DNA from: Paenibacillus shirakamiensis
GTDB lineage: Bacteria > Bacillota > Bacilli > Paenibacillales > Paenibacillaceae
Direction of reading: 5' to 3'
Assembly: GCF_017874255.1 (NCBI RefSeq)
Contig: NZ_JAGGLD010000002.1
Coordinates: forward strand, 434,001 to 498,000
DNA length: 64,000 bases
Shown: positions 17,700 to 26,023 of the stretch, in pieces
Layout of the letters: each line of letters starts with the position of its first letter
Position numbering within the stretch: position 1 is the stretch's first letter
Program-made: the position numbers and the translations under genes
Notes under the pieces: model-generated
Seen by the model: the letters and a program-made list of their open reading frames with translations, nothing else
Databases searched by the model: none
What the model was told of the DNA's origin: nothing

Positions 17700-19459
17700 G
17701 AAATATGTGGAACCTCCTTCGCAGAACATTCACCCTACGTCATACCTTGTTGCTGTTATGCACGATCATGGTCATCCTTATAGCCATTAAGGGATATTAT
17801 ATTCAGCGCAAGATCGCTTGGACCCGCGAGGCAGAGACCTATTACAGTCAGAAGAATTGGGTGGATGCGGAGACGCTGTACCAGAAATCTAAGCATGATG
17901 GGTGGTTTCACTATAAGGATGATCTTGTTGCGAAAAGACTAGGTGAATTGTCTCCCATTACAGAGATCAAAACACAGCTCGCTGGACTGGACGAGATAAC
18001 GCAATCTGTGAATTCAGACTCAGACACCGATTTTACCCAAGCCATTCAAGGATACGCTGTGCTTCAACAATTACGAGCAAAATATATGGATAAGAGCACG
18101 ATGTACAGCCCTTATTACAGACAAATTTCTATCGATTATCAAGTAACAGAACATTATATGTCTGCATTCCGCTCATTCGAACAACGGTTCCTTCAGCAGA
18201 GTAAGGAAAATTTGAAAGAGGCTTCCTATACGGATGAATCTTTCCGCCAGAAACTCCTGCAAATCCCTGTCGCCTACTACGGGACAAAAGAAAAACAACT
18301 AGCCTCCCTTACGCCAAAGTTCAAATCCTATGACGTGCAGAAGCTTACTCAATTTACTGCTAGGGGGCAGTTCACAGATTTCTTAAAAGAGGCATCCGTC
18401 CTGAAAAGGCTGTATTTAGAGGCCAAGATTAATGCGCCATGGATTCATACCCATGTAGAATTATTGGCTAATCAAGTCCTTGCTTCAGATTTAAAATCTT
18501 CCAATTATGCTGCTTTTGCTACGCATGGGAAAAGCTATGCTCATTTTGTAGAGCAAGAGCACTGGAGATCCAAGGTGACGGGCTATATCCGTACACAGTA
18601 TACCAAGCTGCTCCGCAAGGCCAAGCTTATGATTGCAAAAGGCGAATATCAACAAGCGATTACCCTCTATCAAGCGATCAAAGATTATCAAGGAACGACA
18701 GCTGAAATCGCAGCGGCCAATGCGGCTTGGACTAAGAATCAACCCCTCCGACTTCTGCAAACTGCCGATAACACACAGACCTTTAGCCATGTCATTGAGG
18801 GCAGTAGATTATTTGGATATACATCTTATGTAGCTGCGGCAGATGGTACGAATCGGATTTATTTTGCGGGAATAGATGCTTCAGGTCAGACTAAAATTGT
18901 CTCAAGCGACGAATTCCCAGATGGAACCACAATCAAGACGATCTCTGTTCATAACCAACTCAGCACACAACTTCATCCGATGCTTATCATTCAGAGCAGT
19001 TCGGAGTCGCGCAAAACTCATTACACTGCCTTTGAAGTTGGAGTTAACACGCTCGATAAGCGGTTTGAATTCGAGGCTGACGGCTTTACTGTACAGTCTG
19101 ATGGTACACTGCTTGTAGAGAATCCAACAGGAGAGGGTGCAGGCCAACAGGTCCTGTATACCTTTGACGGCAATCAATATGTCTTCCAAGAAATTCATAC
19201 GGAATATATCGATATTCAAGTAAATGATCTACTAGCACACGCTAACGAGAAGGTTCGGTTCACGGCGGACATTATTCTTTCCTCAGAACAAGGACCCGTT
19301 GCCAATCTAGGAGATGGATACATGCTACTCAAATACAAATCAGACCTTCCTATAGGCCTTCTTCCTGTATCCGGCCAGTTCACCAATCAATATGAAGAGG
19401 TGACGGTGAATGATGAAGTGCTTTCCCTTCCTGTATTTGAAGTGGAGCAAACAGAATAG
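17696..19459 (+). CDS. Membrane-anchored protein with TPR-like and beta-rich parts, function unknown
   Basis: The 587-residue protein has an N-terminal membrane helix (about 15-31, LLLLCTIMVILIAIKGYY). A helical region follows with TPR-like repeats (AETYYSQKNWVDAETLYQKS near the N-terminus and KGEYQQAITLYQAIKDYQGT near 325). The last ~230 residues are strand-rich and predicted outside the membrane. No enzyme motif is seen. It is the last gene of the three-gene plus-strand operon (ATGA overlap with the gene before). The 220 bases downstream contain no clear terminator hairpin. A periplasm-like or cell-wall-facing sensor or scaffold is the most natural reading, but this is inference. Confidence 0.6.
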   Translation: MRNMWNLLRRTFTLRHTLLLLCTIMVILIAIKGYYIQRKIAWTREAETYYSQKNWVDAETLYQKSKHDGWFHYKDDLVAKRLGELSPITEIKTQLAGLDEITQSVNSDSDTDFTQAIQGYAVLQQLRAKYMDKSTMYSPYYRQISIDYQVTEHYMSAFRSFEQRFLQQSKENLKEASYTDESFRQKLLQIPVAYYGTKEKQLASLTPKFKSYDVQKLTQFTARGQFTDFLKEASVLKRLYLEAKINAPWIHTHVELLANQVLASDLKSSNYAAFATHGKSYAHFVEQEHWRSKVTGYIRTQYTKLLRKAKLMIAKGEYQQAITLYQAIKDYQGTTAEIAAANAAWTKNQPLRLLQTADNTQTFSHVIEGSRLFGYTSYVAAADGTNRIYFAGIDASGQTKIVSSDEFPDGTTIKTISVHNQLSTQLHPMLIIQSSSESRKTHYTAFEVGVNTLDKRFEFEADGFTVQSDGTLLVENPTGEGAGQQVLYTFDGNQYVFQEIHTEYIDIQVNDLLAHANEKVRFTADIILSSEQGPVANLGDGYMLLKYKSDLPIGLLPVSGQFTNQYEEVTVNDEVLSLPVFEVEQTE

Positions 19460-19623
19460 ATAAAAGAAAGTAACGCTGACTTAGGCCTGAACAACATAAT
19501 GCAATCATCAAATTTTTTTTAATTACCGTTGTAGCCGTTTTCGAATGCCTGTAGTGTTCTCTTATGACAATAAATATGGTTACGGTCTCAGAAAATTGGT
19601 AAAATGAATAAGACTGTATTACT

Positions 19624-19643
19624 TCGATACCTATTTCGATATC
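19624..19643 (+). promoter_or_regulatory. Weak FapR-like site upstream of fabV
   Basis: The 20 bases TCGATACCTATTTCGATATC agree with the FapR consensus core (TACCT, then T-rich) at about 12 of 20 positions and form a GATA/TATC inverted repeat. Fatty-acid synthesis genes are the classical FapR targets. The match is weak. Confidence 0.25.
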
Positions 19644-19683
19644 TATAATGAGTTTTTTAATGAAAAGTGAGGTTATCCATCCT

Positions 19684-20883
19684 ATGATTATTAAACCAAG
19701 AACACGTGGCTTTATATGCACAACCGCACATCCTGAAGGTTGCGCTGCTCAGGTCCAAGAACAAATTGATTATGTTCAAGCTCTACCCAAAATTAACGGA
19801 CCCAAAAATGTGCTTGTTATAGGCGCATCTACTGGATATGGGCTTTCCGCCCGAATTACAGCGGCCTTTGGAGCTGGTGCAAATACAATTGGAATCTATC
19901 GCCCTAGCAAGAGTACAGCAGGTCGCACGGCTTCAGCGGGTTGGTATCAATCTGCAGCATTCGAGAAACTTGCGGAGAAAGCGGGACTTCAATCATTTAG
20001 CCTGACGGGAGATGCTTTCGCTGCTGAGACTAAGGAAAGAGCCGTTGCCTTAATTGCCAAAGAGTTCGGTACCGTTGATCTAGTCATATACAGTGTCGCA
20101 TCTGCTCGCCGAACGAATCCACAGACAGGTGAAGTGTTCAATTCCGTGCTGAAACCTATGGGAGGAACGTTTACGAACAAAACAGTGAACTTTCATACGG
20201 GCGAGGTGACCGGAGTTACGATTGAGCCTGCCACGGAAGAGGAAGTTCGTGCTACCGTAGAAGTGATGGGTGGAGATGACTGGCAGCAATGGATAGATGC
20301 CCTAGCTCAAGGTGGTGTGCTAGCAGAAAATGTGAAGACTCTAGCTTACTCTTATATTGGCTCCTCCATTACCCAAGCGGTGTATCGGGATGGATCCATC
20401 GGTCAGGCTAAGGACCATCTGGAAGCGACGGCTCATGAGCTTACGGAACAACTTCGCAGTCTACATGGTCAAGCCTTTGTCTGCGTAAGCAAAGCTCTGG
20501 TTACTCAATCCAGTTCTGCTATTCCTGTGGTACCCCTATATGTATCTGCACTCTATAAAGTCATGAAGGAAAAAGGCATCCATGAAGGTGCTATCGAGCA
20601 GACCTATCGCATGTTCACAGAACGTCTATACACCCCGGATGGTCAAGTGCCTGTCGACGAAAAAGGCAGAATTCGTATCGACGATTGGGAACTTCGTGAA
20701 GATGTTCAGAATGAAGTCATCAAGATCTGGGATCAAGTGAGCAGCGAAAATATTTATGACATTACAGATTTGGAAGGTTATCGCAAAGAATTTTTCCAAT
20801 TGTTCGGGTTCGAGACCGATGGGGTAGATTATGAGGCAGATGTGAATCCTGAGGTGGAAGTTCCACACGTGCATCAAGCTTAA
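19684..20883 (+). CDS. fabV: Trans-2-enoyl-ACP/CoA reductase FabV
   Basis: The 399-residue protein is the NADH-dependent last enzyme of the fatty-acid elongation cycle and is usually not inhibited by triclosan. The ATG at 19684 gives the family's standard N-terminus (MIIKPRTRGFICTTAHPEGC) and has GTGAGG upstream; an ATG 36 bases earlier is less likely. The dinucleotide-binding GASTGYGL lies at 47-54. The FabV active-site signature Tyr-x8-Lys is intact (Y234 and K243 in YRDGSIGQAK). Length matches the family. It is a single-gene unit with a strong terminator after it. Confidence 0.93.
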   Translation: MIIKPRTRGFICTTAHPEGCAAQVQEQIDYVQALPKINGPKNVLVIGASTGYGLSARITAAFGAGANTIGIYRPSKSTAGRTASAGWYQSAAFEKLAEKAGLQSFSLTGDAFAAETKERAVALIAKEFGTVDLVIYSVASARRTNPQTGEVFNSVLKPMGGTFTNKTVNFHTGEVTGVTIEPATEEEVRATVEVMGGDDWQQWIDALAQGGVLAENVKTLAYSYIGSSITQAVYRDGSIGQAKDHLEATAHELTEQLRSLHGQAFVCVSKALVTQSSSAIPVVPLYVSALYKVMKEKGIHEGAIEQTYRMFTERLYTPDGQVPVDEKGRIRIDDWELREDVQNEVIKIWDQVSSENIYDITDLEGYRKEFFQLFGFETDGVDYEADVNPEVEVPHVHQA

Positions 20884-20950
20884 GAGAAAATTTAATTTGA
20901 GATATAATCAACTATAATCAGAGATAATCAAATTTTAGTTAACAATGTAT

Positions 20951-20980
20951 AAGAACCCTCTACTTTTGTAGAGGGTTCTT
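20951..20980 (+). terminator. Terminator of fabV
   Basis: A perfect 13-bp stem (AAGAACCCTCTAC / GTAGAGGGTTCTT) with a TTTT loop is followed by ATTTT. Confidence 0.85.
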
Positions 20981-21023
20981 ATTTTCCATACTCATCTATG
21001 TGCGCATGCCAGTAACGCACACC

Positions 21024-21052
21024 AAAAAAAGTGTAAAGTACCTCTACACTTT
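21024..21052 (-). terminator. Terminator of the Nfu_N-domain gene
   Basis: On the minus strand, stem AAAGTGTA / TACACTTT is followed by a run of T residues (complement of 21024-21030). It lies about 54 bases after the stop at 21106 and faces the fabV terminator. Confidence 0.75.
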
Positions 21053-21105
21053 CCAATGGCTTGACTATAGCTAAGGTAACGAACTAATTAAAAAGTTACC
21101 TGCAA

Positions 21106-21378
21106 TTACGCTCCGTATACGGTACTGAATGCTTCTTCAACCTTCTCCAAAATCGAATCCCAATCTGCATCAGGTTCTTTGGTTACGGTAACGAAATCGT
21201 TAATCCCAAAAATATTATCCACGCCTTCAATCGCAAGCAGAGCTTGAACGATTGGAAGTTCCGCAGTATCCCCTTTTTTGAAAGAAACGCTTCGAGTTCC
21301 TTCGAAGAGGCGTTCGCTGGCATTAAATTTAACCGCGTTCGGGTTCGGTGTAGATTGTACATCAATTTGAATAGCCAT
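21106..21378 (-). CDS. Nfu N-terminal-domain scaffold protein
   Basis: The 90-residue protein matches the Nfu_N (NifU N-terminal-like) family: IDVQSTPNPNAVKF near the start, a GVDNIFGINDFVTVTK core and an acidic DWDSILEKVEEAF end. In Nfu proteins this domain accompanies an Fe-S-carrying CxxC domain, which is absent here, so it cannot by itself carry a cluster through those cysteines. The ATG at 21378 has AAGGAC upstream; a TTG two codons earlier is less likely. It is downstream of a HEAT-repeat gene. In staphylococcal CvfC-type proteins the two domains are fused, so this looks like the split form. Confidence 0.8.
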   Translation of the reverse strand: MAIQIDVQSTPNPNAVKFNASERLFEGTRSVSFKKGDTAELPIVQALLAIEGVDNIFGINDFVTVTKEPDADWDSILEKVEEAFSTVYGA

Positions 21379-21442
21379 GTTCAACGTCCTTCTTTCCAGT
21401 TTTAGTTATGGAGCAGTCTTACTTAGCTATATATAGCTAACA

Positions 21443-21889
21443 TTAAGTACGTAGGGAAGCCCATTTTTGCTCAAGCCATGTATCGAACTCATCGCCTTTG
21501 TCGCCTTCATAGGTGTCATACACATCCACACGCATTTTTTGAAGTTTAGCTTTGAAGTCTTCGTAACTATGATCACGAGGCAGACTTTTCTTGATTCTCA
21601 CCAAAAGTTTCGTTATCCCTTTGACCAAATCGCCTTCTTGGCGCTTCGGTTGAGGTACAGATACGCCCATCTTCTGGAGCTGACGGTAAGCCGCTTCGCG
21701 GATTGGGAATACGCTATCATTCTGTGCACGTGCTTTCAGCACATCAGCAACTTGATCATGATCGAGTTGTCCGAGTTCCTCAACCGCTTGCAGGCGTTCA
21801 CGCCAATTGGATGTACGGTTCGCAGACTTTTTCAAAGCCTCGTATTTTAATTGTTCTTCATTTACAGGAACTACTTCTTGTTCTTCCAT
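21443..21889 (-). CDS. HEAT-repeat protein related to the CvfC 'virulence factor' family
   Basis: The protein is about 148 residues from the ATG at 21889. GAAGGA touches that ATG and a second GAAGGAG lies 14 bases upstream. A GTG at 21946 would add 19 residues, so the start is not settled. The middle contains HEAT-type helices (WRERLQAVEELGQLDHDQVA, then FPIREAAYRQLQKMG) and the C-terminal part is a basic helical domain ending DEFDTWLEQKWASLRT. The order of these parts resembles the C-terminal region of CvfC-like proteins, whose N-terminal Nfu_N part is encoded by the next gene. It probably mediates protein contacts. No enzymatic motif is seen. Confidence 0.65.
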   Translation of the reverse strand: MEEQEVVPVNEEQLKYEALKKSANRTSNWRERLQAVEELGQLDHDQVADVLKARAQNDSVFPIREAAYRQLQKMGVSVPQPKRQEGDLVKGITKLLVRIKKSLPRDHSYEDFKAKLQKMRVDVYDTYEGDKGDEFDTWLEQKWASLRT

Positions 21890-22010
21890 TCCTTCAAAGT
21901 CATCTCCTTCAGTTATGCAGTCAGCCCTCAAGCTTTGAGCCTTCACGCGCGACTACATGATGAGTTCTACAATACCACAATGGCGCGAACAGACCAAGCC
22001 CTGAAGCATC

Positions 22011-22044
22011 AAAAAAGGTCTAGGAGCATATCTCCCAGACCTTT
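22011..22044 (-). terminator. Terminator after a minus-strand gene relic
   Basis: AGACCTTT and AAAGGTCT, then GGAG/CTCC, form a long stem with one mismatch. It is followed on the minus strand by six T residues (complement of 22016-22011). Confidence 0.7.
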
Positions 22045-22048
22045 GGCT

Positions 22049-22297
22049 TTAATTCATTTTTTCGCGTTGAATGGAATCCTTATTCTCAGGCTCCGTGGAG
22101 TAGTAGAAATATCCAGTTGAATAGTCCATTCTACCGAATGCAAAATTATAAAAGAGGCGATACCCTGTACCTTCTTTTGTTATAGCTTCCGCTGGAAAAT
22201 CACTAGGATACGTAGATGTGTGAAGACTTAGAAAAAGCAAAATTAAATTTTCACTGAGACCTAAATTTTTGTGCAATTCATCGGTATAGTTTAAGAT
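22049..22297 (-). pseudogene. Probable 3' remnant of a minus-strand gene
   Basis: The frame is open from 22297 to a stop at 22049 and reads like the end of a soluble protein (GYRLFYNFAFGRMDYSTGYF). There is no ATG and no Shine-Dalgarno at its 5' end; the only start would be a bare TTG at 22276. A stop codon lies just upstream and a good terminator just downstream. I read it as a 5'-truncated relic. I do not recognise the family. A short real gene with a poor start is the alternative. Confidence 0.35.
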
Positions 22298-22314
22298 CTA
22301 AAGTATTCATAAGA

Positions 22315-22350
22315 AAGAACAGCTTACAGTGTAAGCTGTTCTTCTTTTTT
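22315..22350. terminator. Hairpin between the MFS gene and the relic
   Basis: AAGAACAGCTTAC and GTAAGCTGTTCTT form a perfect 13-bp stem with an AGT loop. On the plus strand it is followed by CTTTTTT; on the minus strand the tail is weaker (TCTTATG). It most likely ends the MFS transcript on the minus strand. Confidence 0.65.
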
Positions 22351-22381
22351 AATTAATAGCCAATAATTTATACCTACTTAG

Positions 22382-23572
22382 CTACGTTCCAACCTCTTCT
22401 TTTTCCACCCGCTTGAATCCAAAGCCTGTTATAGCAAAGACAACGAAAACCGCTCCTAGGAAATAAAATAAGCTATGGATTGAGACAAAGCGTATACCAT
22501 AGCCTCCAATTACAGGTCCCAGTACGCTACCTATACTATAATGAACGGAAGCTATCACTCCCGTTGCGGGAAGAATCGCTTTCGGTACGATATCCGCGGC
22601 ATAGGACATGCCCAGAGAATAGAATGATCCTACAATTCCCCCTGCCACAGCGAACAAGAACAGCATCAGTAGCTTGTGCTCATTTACCACGGGTATGAGC
22701 AGGAAGAGTACTGATCCTATGAATCCACAAATCATAAGTACCTTTTTACGACCAATTCGGTCACTCCAAATTCCTAGTGGAAGCTGTAAGACAATACTCC
22801 CCACTCCAAAGGTTACTAGTAATATGGAAATCCACTGCTGACTCAGAGCAATTCCAAGTCCATACAGAGGGAACGTGCTGTTCATGGACGCTTCCATTAC
22901 TCCATATAGTAAAGGCGGAATCAAGGCGAACCAAGCCAACTTATAAGAGCGTATAAAACGATTCTCTTTCACTCCCTGCGGGTCTAGCTGTTCAGGCCTC
23001 TCACTTTGCAGACGCAACACAAGTAACAAGATACCAGCATATAGTGCTCCAGATGCTAGAAAAGGTACCCTATCTCCTAGATTCAATAAGTTAATCCCTA
23101 GGGGGCCCACGCTGAATCCCACCCCATAAGCCATGCCATAGAGGGAAAATACCCGTCCCCTGCGATCGGCCGGACTACTGCTAAGAATCCACTGCTGCGT
23201 AGCAAAATGAAGTGAACTATCGCCTACACCCACCAATAACCGCAACACGAACCATAACACCAAGGACTCGCTAATAGAAAACAGCAACGTACAGCCTGTC
23301 ACAAGTAGCAGACCTATGATAATTACTTTTTTATAGCCAAACCGAACCACAGGCTTCTCAACGAAAAACATCGTACAAAAGATGCCTATATATAATGCGG
23401 CGGCATTCATGCCGTTCACATCGGAAGATACACCATGACGCTCCAATAAAATAGAAAGCAGAGGAAGCAACAATCCTTGACTCATACCCGAGACAATGAC
23501 CACCAGCAGCAGCGTGATCAGTTGATAACGTGGGGATATCGAGCGATTGTTAAATGAGTATGCAGATGACAA
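22382..23572 (-). CDS. Major facilitator superfamily (MFS) transporter
   Basis: The 396-residue membrane protein has about 12 hydrophobic helices in two halves. The loop after helix 2 reads EKPVVRFGYKKVIIIG, and the matching loop in the second half is GIWSDRIGRKKVLMICG, a clear MFS signature (G-x-x-x-D-R-x-G-R-R/K-K). I chose the TTG at 23572 because AAAGGAG lies eight bases before it; frame-open codons further upstream lack a ribosome site. It is probably a proton-driven drug or metabolite exporter. The substrate cannot be read from sequence. It is a single gene with no regulator next to it. Confidence 0.85.
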   Translation of the reverse strand: MSSAYSFNNRSISPRYQLITLLLVVIVSGMSQGLLLPLLSILLERHGVSSDVNGMNAAALYIGIFCTMFFVEKPVVRFGYKKVIIIGLLLVTGCTLLFSISESLVLWFVLRLLVGVGDSSLHFATQQWILSSSPADRRGRVFSLYGMAYGVGFSVGPLGINLLNLGDRVPFLASGALYAGILLLVLRLQSERPEQLDPQGVKENRFIRSYKLAWFALIPPLLYGVMEASMNSTFPLYGLGIALSQQWISILLVTFGVGSIVLQLPLGIWSDRIGRKKVLMICGFIGSVLFLLIPVVNEHKLLMLFLFAVAGGIVGSFYSLGMSYAADIVPKAILPATGVIASVHYSIGSVLGPVIGGYGIRFVSIHSLFYFLGAVFVVFAITGFGFKRVEKEEVGT

Positions 23573-23683
23573 GATGAGAACTCCTTTACGCAAATGATGA
23601 TTTTTGCACATTCTTATAGTCTAACTGTTGAGCACACGAATGGTAAAGGAGAAATCGACCTGATGGAGGGTAAAACAACAAAT

Positions 23684-23715
23684 AAGCTCTTTCTTAAAAG
23701 AAAGAGCTTGCTTAT
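23684..23715 (-). terminator. Terminator after the 102-residue gene
   Basis: AAGCTCTTTCTT and AAGAAAGAGCTT form a perfect 12-bp stem. On the minus strand it is followed by a T-rich tail (ATTTGTTGTTTT). Confidence 0.65.
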
Positions 23716-23736
23716 CTGTGCATGTAAGACTATGGC

Positions 23737-24045
23737 CTAGGCCTTAGCTGCATGTTCTTTGTTCGCTACTTCAAGCATCGTATCCCAATCAGAGAAATCC
23801 GTCTCTCTCGCCACGTGGCGATCTAAGAACTCGTCTGGGATGTTGTTCACATCTTCAAGTACATTGACTTGGAAATTCCCTTTTTCTAAGAACTCGTCAA
23901 ACGTGCCCCAACGGGTATGGTTCTTCATGAACGCATCATTAAAGAGTACTCTCAAAGGGACATGATTCGGATCTTCTTGTGCGGTTTTTTGGCCTTGTAG
24001 TTCCGTTAACAGATCGTCAAATGACATGGGTTTTTGTTTTCTCAA
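23737..24045 (-). CDS. Conserved-looking 102-residue hypothetical protein
   Basis: The start is a TTG (24045) with AGGAGTGG seven bases upstream. The protein is acidic and helical, with no membrane segment. The N-terminal MSFDDLLTELQGQK helix and the central block NHTRWGTFDEFLEKGNF give it a compact soluble look. It lies 21 bases after a small basic protein gene on the same strand, so the two are probably co-transcribed. I do not recognise a family with a known function. Confidence 0.65.
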   Translation of the reverse strand: MRKQKPMSFDDLLTELQGQKTAQEDPNHVPLRVLFNDAFMKNHTRWGTFDEFLEKGNFQVNVLEDVNNIPDEFLDRHVARETDFSDWDTMLEVANKEHAAKA

Positions 24046-24066
24046 ATTACCACTCCTAGGTCTATA

Positions 24067-24222
24067 TTATTCTTCGTTCCTCGGTGCTGCATCGTCTTGA
24101 TTTTTAGTGCCTTTGCTTTTATAAGGTTTGGGTGCGCTTTTTAATTTTTTGGCACTGGCTTGCCACCGGTTCCAGCCTTTTTTGCCTGTACCCCTGCCTG
24201 TACCGCCTTTTGCTTTACTCAA
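24067..24222 (-). CDS. Small basic protein (possibly the DUF3934 family)
   Basis: The 51-residue protein starts at TTG 24222 with GGGGTGATTAC upstream. It begins MSKAKGGTGRGTGKKGWNRW and is very rich in Lys and Gly, with an acidic end. It resembles the short Bacillus/Paenibacillus proteins I know as DUF3934; that assignment is from memory. The composition suggests nucleic-acid contact or disorder. It probably forms a two-gene unit with the 102-residue gene downstream. Confidence 0.6.
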   Translation of the reverse strand: MSKAKGGTGRGTGKKGWNRWQASAKKLKSAPKPYKSKGTKNQDDAAPRNEE

Positions 24223-24432
24223 AGTAATCACCCCATACTGATAACTATAAACGCACAGCACTCCACATGCACCATTTGTCGGACTAAGTTATACGATTTT
24301 GTTGTCCGCTGCATTAGTATAATACACTACAAACCGGACAATATCTCGCATAATTCATAAATAAAATAAGACGCTAGCCTTTATTATATACAATTTTTCA
24401 CATTATTATAAATGTTCTCCCTTTTAGAAAGG

Positions 24433-25689
24433 CTATTCCTTACAGCGTTTGCGATCTCGATATTGCTTAGGCGTCATGCCTGTGACATGTCTGAACGTCT
24501 TGGTAAAATAACTTTGATCATGGAAGTTAAGTAAGGTCGCAATCTCCAATATCGAGTATTTACTGTAATTGAGTAGATTCTGAGCTTCCTGCACTCTAGC
24601 CCGCTGAATCGATTCCGTGAGCGTCATCCCCACCTCTTTTTTAAAGAGAACCGATAGATAACTTGCATTCATACTCGTGTATTCCGCCAAATGAGACAAG
24701 CGAATATCTTCATATAAATGTCTAGAGATATAGGTCTGACAGCTACGAATCGGTGAAGAGTAGGGCTCATCGCGCGTTTGCTTTACGCGATCAGCGAAAT
24801 CAAGTAAGGCATCCAGTATTAACTGTCCCACGGAATGACTATCGAACATCTCTTCTACATTCTGGATATATAAATCACTTAGCGAGAATGCCATCTCATA
24901 CGGCAGTCCCCCATCGATCGCCGCACGGGTCGTGAGTGTAATGGCTGAAATTGCTAAATTTTTAAGATTGCGCAGATGACTTTTTTTAGACAAAAGACCC
25001 AGCGAAGTCTGCTCCATCATATACTCAATATTTTTAATGATCTCTTCTTTTTTACCCTCCTGCACAAGACCAAAAATCTTTTTTTCTAGCAAGGGATCAA
25101 TATGAAAATATTCCTGTTGCCGCGATTTCGATCGATGTTCCTCCATATTCGCAAGCTTCTGGGTCTCTCTATTCATATGGTGATTCTGATCCAACAGTTC
25201 CGGAATATCTAAAGGCTTCTGATATAGCAAATAGTACAGGTTCATACTGGCATGTACGAAGGAGATCTGATTCAGGATAGGTAAAGATTGAAAATAATCG
25301 CGCAGATTCTCGCTTTCTTCCTCCATATTGAAGTCATGCGCAATGCGGTCGATCTCCTCTTGCTGGATGGGACCATAAGCGCAAGGGCCTACGATAATGC
25401 AGCCCAAGTATTTCCCCTCATCCACAACTGACATGGTAAAAAAATGGTCAGCCCCCATCTCATCATGATACACCGGATAGTGCTGTTCACTATTATCAGC
25501 ATAGAGATGTCTTAATAGATCTTTCGGCGTCTTGTAGAGTGGATGTAACCAAGTCACTTCGGGACTGGGATAATGAACGATCTTTCCCTTGGCACAGATC
25601 ATCGATACAGAAAGCTGAAAACTTTTAGAAAAATTATTACATATATAGGCTAAATTTTCTTGGTTTAAATGACTAGTACTGCGCTTCAC
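24433..25689 (-). CDS. AraC-family transcriptional regulator with an N-terminal sensor region
   Basis: The C-terminal 100 residues form a double helix-turn-helix AraC domain (IRLSHLAEYTSMNASYLSVL for the first, then SILEIATLLNFHDQSYFTKT for the second, ending GMTPKQYRDRKR). The preceding ~300 residues are a sensor region with an N-terminal alpha/beta part and an SVVDEGKYLGCIIVGPCAYG strand pair, like AraC regulators of two-domain Paenibacillus type. The start is uncertain. The GTG at 25689 has AAGG and GGGAG upstream, while an ATG at 25707 lacks a site. It is a single gene. Neither neighbour is an obvious target. Confidence 0.85.
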   Translation of the reverse strand: MKRSTSHLNQENLAYICNNFSKSFQLSVSMICAKGKIVHYPSPEVTWLHPLYKTPKDLLRHLYADNSEQHYPVYHDEMGADHFFTMSVVDEGKYLGCIIVGPCAYGPIQQEEIDRIAHDFNMEEESENLRDYFQSLPILNQISFVHASMNLYYLLYQKPLDIPELLDQNHHMNRETQKLANMEEHRSKSRQQEYFHIDPLLEKKIFGLVQEGKKEEIIKNIEYMMEQTSLGLLSKKSHLRNLKNLAISAITLTTRAAIDGGLPYEMAFSLSDLYIQNVEEMFDSHSVGQLILDALLDFADRVKQTRDEPYSSPIRSCQTYISRHLYEDIRLSHLAEYTSMNASYLSVLFKKEVGMTLTESIQRARVQEAQNLLNYSKYSILEIATLLNFHDQSYFTKTFRHVTGMTPKQYRDRKRCKE

Positions 25690-26023
25690 ATTCTCCCAAC
25701 CTTCCATTATGTATATCTTTGCTGTCCAACTCACCCTTCGCAAGAAACATGATTTTACTTATTTTACATCTCAACTACCTAATTGGATCTTTATTTATAA
25801 TACCTAATAATTTTACCTTTTTTCAATGTTCTGGATATGTTTAACTATTCTCTTATATATATATCGTAAAACTTAGATGAATCTTTATATATTACCTGAA
25901 TGGTCATCATTATAAACCATGCCTAAAATGATAAAAGAAAAGTCCTATCTAGAACAATCTAGATGAGCCATAAAAATAATCTGTTTACAATCGTAATAAT
26001 CATTCTTCCAATGTATTAATATC
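25690..26023. other. AT-rich gene-free stretch
   Basis: It holds one plausible promoter for the AraC gene on the minus strand: TTGAAA (25826-25821), an 18-base spacer, TATTAT (25802-25797). I see no gene, repeat or strong hairpin otherwise. Confidence 0.4.
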
